Source: Bacillota bacterium
GTDB taxonomy: Bacteria; Bacillota; Clostridia; Christensenellales; UMGS416
Direction: 5' to 3'
DNA length: 64,000 bases
Assembly (NCBI GenBank): GCA_023398815.1
Contig: JAEWRW010000026.1
Coordinates: 186,001-250,000 of the forward strand
The position numbers and the translations under genes were made by a program. How positions within the stretch are numbered: the stretch's first letter is position 1; the number at the start of each line of letters is the position of its first letter. The notes under the pieces were generated by a model that was not told where the DNA came from, made no database searches, and worked only from the letters and a program-made list of their open reading frames with translations. Shown in pieces: positions 60,886-64,000 of the stretch.

Positions 60886-61329
60886 ATGGAGAAATTCAAG
60901 AGCACCCTCAAGGACTTCCGCGACTTTGCCATGAAGGGCAATGTGCTGGACCTGGCCATTGGCGTCATCATCGGCGGCGCCTTCGGCAAGATCGTGGCGT
61001 CGCTGGTCAACGACATCATCATGCCACTCATCGGGCTGCTGCTGGGCCGGGTGGACTTCAAGACGCTGTCTATCATTCTTCGTGCGCCTAGCAGTGACAC
61101 AGCGACGGATGGGCTGACTCTGAATTATGGAATGTTCATCCAGAACATCGTCGACTTCCTCATCATCGCGCTGAGCGTGTACCTGTTCGTCAAGTTCCTC
61201 TCCCGCTTCCGCCGGAAGGAGGAGGCCGCCCCCGCGCCCAAACCCGAACCGGCATCCACCCCCCGCAACGAGGTGCTGCTGGAGGAAATCCGCGACCTGC
61301 TGCGCGACCAGGCGGGCAAGCGGGACTAG
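60886..61329 (+). CDS. mscL: Large-conductance mechanosensitive channel
   Basis: A 147-aa homopentameric membrane channel protecting against osmotic downshock. The N-terminal amphipathic helix and TM1 (KDFRDFAMKGNVLDLAIGVI, then GGAFGKIVASLVNDIIMPLI) are highly conserved. TM2 follows at about 80-105 (MFIQNIVDFLIIALSVYLFV), then a Pro-rich linker and a C-terminal helix. GGGAGTGG precedes the ATG. Confidence 0.97.
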   Translation: MEKFKSTLKDFRDFAMKGNVLDLAIGVIIGGAFGKIVASLVNDIIMPLIGLLLGRVDFKTLSIILRAPSSDTATDGLTLNYGMFIQNIVDFLIIALSVYLFVKFLSRFRRKEEAAPAPKPEPASTPRNEVLLEEIRDLLRDQAGKRD

Positions 61330-61406
61330 CCCCAACACCAAACCAAAGCACACCCGCGGCGGAAGCCATGCAAGCATGAGGAAATGGCAAAAGGAGCTTG
61401 AGCGTC

Positions 61407-61895
61407 ATGCAACGTGACATGTTTGAGACGGAGCACCTCACCCTGCGCAGATGGCGGGAGGAGGACGCGGAAGACCTGCGTCAATACGCACTTTACAAGC
61501 GGAGTACGGGCTTTGAAGCCTGGGAGGAATGGCCGACGGATCCGGCGGGCTGCCGGGCCGTAGCGGCCTTCTTCGCCACGAACGACAACGGGTGGGCGGT
61601 CGAGCGCAAATCCGACTGCCGCGTCATCGGTTTCGTGTCGTTCAGCGAGGTCAAAGACCGCCTTCTTGACCTGGGCCATGGTTTTACCTACCCGCTGGTG
61701 CGTGACGGCGAAGCGGCAGAAGCGTTGGCAGTCATGGTGCAGTATGCCTTTGACACGCTGGACATCGACGCGGTGGACGCCCGCAATGAAAGGGCTTGGA
61801 CCGACAATACCGCCCCGCTCTTTGCCCTTGGTTTTGAGGAACTGCCGGACAAGATGCAGTTGACCCGCCAGCGGTGGGGCTCCCAGGGCGGCTGA
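61407..61895 (+). CDS. GNAT-family N-acetyltransferase (RimJ/RimL type)
   Basis: A 162-aa acetyltransferase: FETEHLTLRRWREEDAEDL at the N-terminus, VIGFVSFSEV near 76, DLGHGFTYPLVRDGEAAEAL near 90, and the ARNERAWTDNTAPLFALGF block near 130. This layout is that of the acetyltransf_3 (RimJ/RimL) group, which modifies protein N-termini or small amines. AAGGAG lies 10 nt before the ATG; another ATG 12 nt downstream is possible. Confidence 0.88.
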   Translation: MQRDMFETEHLTLRRWREEDAEDLRQYALYKRSTGFEAWEEWPTDPAGCRAVAAFFATNDNGWAVERKSDCRVIGFVSFSEVKDRLLDLGHGFTYPLVRDGEAAEALAVMVQYAFDTLDIDAVDARNERAWTDNTAPLFALGFEELPDKMQLTRQRWGSQGG

Positions 61896-61932
61896 CGTCC
61901 CTCTGCTACCATGTCTCATTCGCAGTCAAAAG

Positions 61933-61955
61933 GGGCGGAAGCAATGCTTCCGCCC
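61933..61955. terminator. Hairpin terminator after the GNAT gene
   Basis: GGGCGGAAGCA/TGCTTCCGCCC, a nearly continuous palindrome. The minus strand continues CTTTTGAC; the plus strand has no U-tract. Confidence 0.7.
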
Positions 61956-62114
61956 GCTTAGGCTGTTGACAAACCATTAGAACGAGCAAACTTGTACGAA
62001 CCGACCGCCGATTCATTCGGTGGGAGGAAAGAAAAGGCTAGTACGAGCAGAAAAGAAAACCCGCTTGCCAGCGCAACGTATTCTCAGAAATTCGCATGAG
62101 AGCTCTCGCCTGAA
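61956..62114. other. Gene-free segment with a two-stem hairpin
   Basis: No credible gene. CTTGTAC (61991-61997) pairs with GTACGAG (62041-62047) around an inner stem CCGCCGA/TCGGTGG. A consensus-like TTGACA stands upstream at 61967 but no matching -10 is seen. Confidence 0.35.
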
Positions 62115-62202
62115 ATCGGCCGGCGACATGTGCGCCGGCCGATCTTGCTATAACGAAAACAAGCACTCCAAATCGCGGCTGTCGCAACAGCGGCAGACGC
62201 GA
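62115..62202 (-). terminator. thrS terminator with conserved structured element, copy B
   Basis: The terminator is ATCGGCCGGCG/CGCCGGCCGAT around a loop containing ACATGT, as in the one after the ABC exporter. Between it and the thrS stop are the linker TATAACGAAAACAAGCACTCC-like motif (62149-62169) and a hairpin TCGCGGCTG/CAGACGCGA with loop TCGCAACAGCGG. Compared with copy A the loop is 10 of 12 identical, and one stem pair has changed on both sides (G-C to T-A). Confidence 0.65.
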
Positions 62203-62205
62203 AGG

Positions 62206-64000
62206 CTACCAGATCGCCTTGTCGCGGATGTCAGCAAGCAGCTGCTCCTTGAAATCCGCAAAGGCCATCTGCCCGATGTCGCCCTTTCCGCGCTGGCGGA
62301 TGGCAACCTTGCCGGCCTCGGCTTCCTTGTCACCGATGACGAGCATATAGGGCACCTTTTCCACCTGGGCCAGGCGGATCTTCGCGCCGATCTTCTCGTT
62401 GCGGTTGTCGAGCTCCACCCGCACGTCGTCGGTCTGCAGGCGGGCGGCCAGCTCCTCGGCGTAGCCATCCACCCGGTTGGTGATGGTGAGGATCTTCACC
62501 TGGGTGGGGGCCAGCCAGACAGGGAACGCGCCGCCGTAATGCTCAATGAGGGTGCCAACAAAGCGCTCCATCGACCCCAGCAGCGTGCGGTGCAGCATGA
62601 TGGGCTCATGCTCCAGCCCGTCCTCGCCCACGTAGGTCATCCCCAGGCGTGTGGGCAGGTTCATGTCGAGCTGGATGGTGGTGCCCTGCCACTCGCGCCC
62701 CATGGCATCCACAACCTTCATATCCACCGCCGGGCCATAGAACTTGGCCCCGCCCACGTCCACGTGGTAGGCCATGCCGCGGTCCTCCAGGATCTCCTTC
62801 AACGTCTTTTCGGCCAGGTCCCAAATATCATCACGACCAACGTACTTGGAGTGATCCTCCTCATCGCGCACCGAGAGGTAGTACTTCATGTCCTTGAAGC
62901 CCATCGTCGCGTTCATCTCCAGCGCGAAGTCGATGATCTTGTTGATCTCCGACACGAACTGGTCGTCGCGGCAGATGACGTGGGAGTCATCCTGGGTGAA
63001 GCCGCGTACCCGCATCATGCCATGCAGGGTGCCGGATTTCTCAAACCGGTAGACGTTGCCCAGTTCGCAGTAGCGGATCGGCAGGTCGCGATAGCTGCGG
63101 GGCTTGCTCTTATAGATACGCACGTGGAAGGGGCAGTTCATGGGCTTGATGTAGTAGTTCTCCTGCTCCTCACTGTCCTTCAAGGCCATCGACATGGGAG
63201 GGTACATGCCCTCTTTGAAGGTCTGCAGGTGGCCAGAGGTCTCCCACAGGTGGGCCTTGCCGATGTTGGGGGTGTAGATGTACTGGTAGCCATGGCGACG
63301 GTGTTCCTTACGCCAGTAGAGTTCGATCTCCTCACGCACGGTGGCCAGCTTCGGGTGCCACAGCACCAGACCCTGGCCCACATAGTCGTCGATGGAGAAG
63401 AGGTCGAGCTCCCGCCCCAATTTGCGGTGGTCGCGTTCCTTGGCCTGCTCCATCTGGGCGATGTAGTCGTCCAGGTCCTTCTTCTTATCAAAGGAGGTGC
63501 CGTAGATGCGCCGGAGCATCTTGTTCTTCTCACTGCCGCGCCAATAAGCACCGGCCAGCGACATCAATTTGATCGCCTTGATCTGCCCGGTGGACTGGAG
63601 GTGCGGCCCGGCGCAGAGGTCGGTGAACTCCCCCTGCTTGTAGAAGGAGATGATGGCGTCCTCCGGCAGGTCGCGGATGAGCTCAACCTTGTAGGGCTCG
63701 TCCATGCTCTCCATGAGGGCGATGGCCTCGGCCCGGGGCAGCTCAAAGCGCTCCATCGGGAAGTTGGCGGCGATGACCTTGGCCATCTCCTCCTCAATCT
63801 TGGGGAAGTCGTCGGTGGAGATGGGGTCGTCAAGGTCGATGTCGTAGTAGAAGCCCTTCTCAATGGCCGGGCCAATGGCCAGCTTGACCTTGGGGTACAG
63901 GCGCTTGATGGCCTGAGCCAGCACGTGGGAGGAGGTATGCCGGTAGGCGTACCGCCCGCCCTCGTCCTGGAACGTCAGGGCCGACAAGGCGCAGTCCTCG
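62206..64000 (-). CDS. thrS: Threonyl-tRNA synthetase, 5' end missing (window edge)
   Basis: The last 598 codons of a class II synthetase. The N-terminal TGS domain lies outside the window. The editing domain is visible (YRHTSSHVLAQAIKRL with the HxxxH zinc-like motif, and CAGPHLQSTGQIKAIKLM). The catalytic core has MRVRGFTQDDSHVICR, LSVRDEEDHSKYVG, and the motif 3 region HRTLLGSMERFVGTLIEHY, followed by the anticodon-binding domain ending ADIRDKAIW. The first complete codon in the window is at 63999. A T-box leader may exist upstream but cannot be seen here. Confidence 0.97.
   Translation of the reverse strand, partial: EDCALSALTFQDEGGRYAYRHTSSHVLAQAIKRLYPKVKLAIGPAIEKGFYYDIDLDDPISTDDFPKIEEEMAKVIAANFPMERFELPRAEAIALMESMDEPYKVELIRDLPEDAIISFYKQGEFTDLCAGPHLQSTGQIKAIKLMSLAGAYWRGSEKNKMLRRIYGTSFDKKKDLDDYIAQMEQAKERDHRKLGRELDLFSIDDYVGQGLVLWHPKLATVREEIELYWRKEHRRHGYQYIYTPNIGKAHLWETSGHLQTFKEGMYPPMSMALKDSEEQENYYIKPMNCPFHVRIYKSKPRSYRDLPIRYCELGNVYRFEKSGTLHGMMRVRGFTQDDSHVICRDDQFVSEINKIIDFALEMNATMGFKDMKYYLSVRDEEDHSKYVGRDDIWDLAEKTLKEILEDRGMAYHVDVGGAKFYGPAVDMKVVDAMGREWQGTTIQLDMNLPTRLGMTYVGEDGLEHEPIMLHRTLLGSMERFVGTLIEHYGGAFPVWLAPTQVKILTITNRVDGYAEELAARLQTDDVRVELDNRNEKIGAKIRLAQVEKVPYMLVIGDKEAEAGKVAIRQRGKGDIGQMAFADFKEQLLADIRDKAIW

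Overview
The window reads as chromosomal DNA of a GC-rich, spore-forming member of the Clostridia, most likely an Oscillospiraceae-like anaerobe. The support is spoVT, two alpha/beta-type small acid-soluble spore proteins, meso-DAP synthesis through DapL, a type III glutamine synthetase, a GlgC/GlgD two-subunit glycogen pathway, an acyl-ACP thioesterase and frequent TTG/GTG starts. Many promoters are sigma-A-like with an extended -10 (TGnTATAAT). No rRNA, tRNA, insertion sequence, prophage or CRISPR array was recognised. The placement is inference.

Layout. 1-8.95 kb: acyl-ACP thioesterase (cut by the window edge), a HAD phosphatase, a heterodimeric ABC exporter behind a leader-peptide attenuator, a TetR regulator with its own operator and an alpha/beta hydrolase, and an uncharacterised membrane/coiled-coil protein. 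9-15 kb: dapF-dapL, a Gfo/Idh/MocA protein, lrgA-lrgB, a frameshifted DUF3841 gene and a second HAD phosphatase. 15.2-19.4 kb: a peptide-catabolism operon (three M42 peptidases, RidA, a class-I glutamine amidotransferase-like hydrolase). 19.5-30.2 kb: a nitrogen-assimilation block, glnA, an ANTAR regulator with a degenerate receiver, gltB and gltD on one strand, with glnN (GS-III) facing it behind an attenuator-like leader. 30.2-38.4 kb: thrB and a PfkB kinase, a DnaA-box cluster, a strongly promoted structured RNA (raiA-motif candidate), a hairpin plus broken small membrane peptide, a CoA-binding protein, recD2-comFC, spoVT and a DUF3048 lipoprotein. 38.5-50 kb: a TPR-GAF-GGDEF cyclase, a peroxiredoxin, an AT-rich HTH/TPR regulator that looks acquired, two SASP genes, gltX, glnS, an MFS transporter, an Eis-like acetyltransferase and prs. 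50.1-60.8 kb: a glycogen operon, glgB-glgC-glgD-glgA-glgP-GH13-GNAT. 60.8-64 kb: mscL, a GNAT protein and thrS (cut by the window edge).

How the parts fit. Ammonium assimilation (two glutamine synthetases and GOGAT) lies in the same window as both Glu- and Gln-tRNA synthetases. The ANTAR protein and the terminator in the glnN leader suggest control by antitermination, although the sequence alone does not prove the link. The glycogen operon holds synthesis (GlgC/D/A/B) and breakdown (GlgP, GH13) in one transcription unit. The less ordinary signals are RNA-level: the exporter attenuator, the glnN leader, a covarying structured element next to terminators at two or three sites, and the candidate large RNA beside a DnaA-box cluster.
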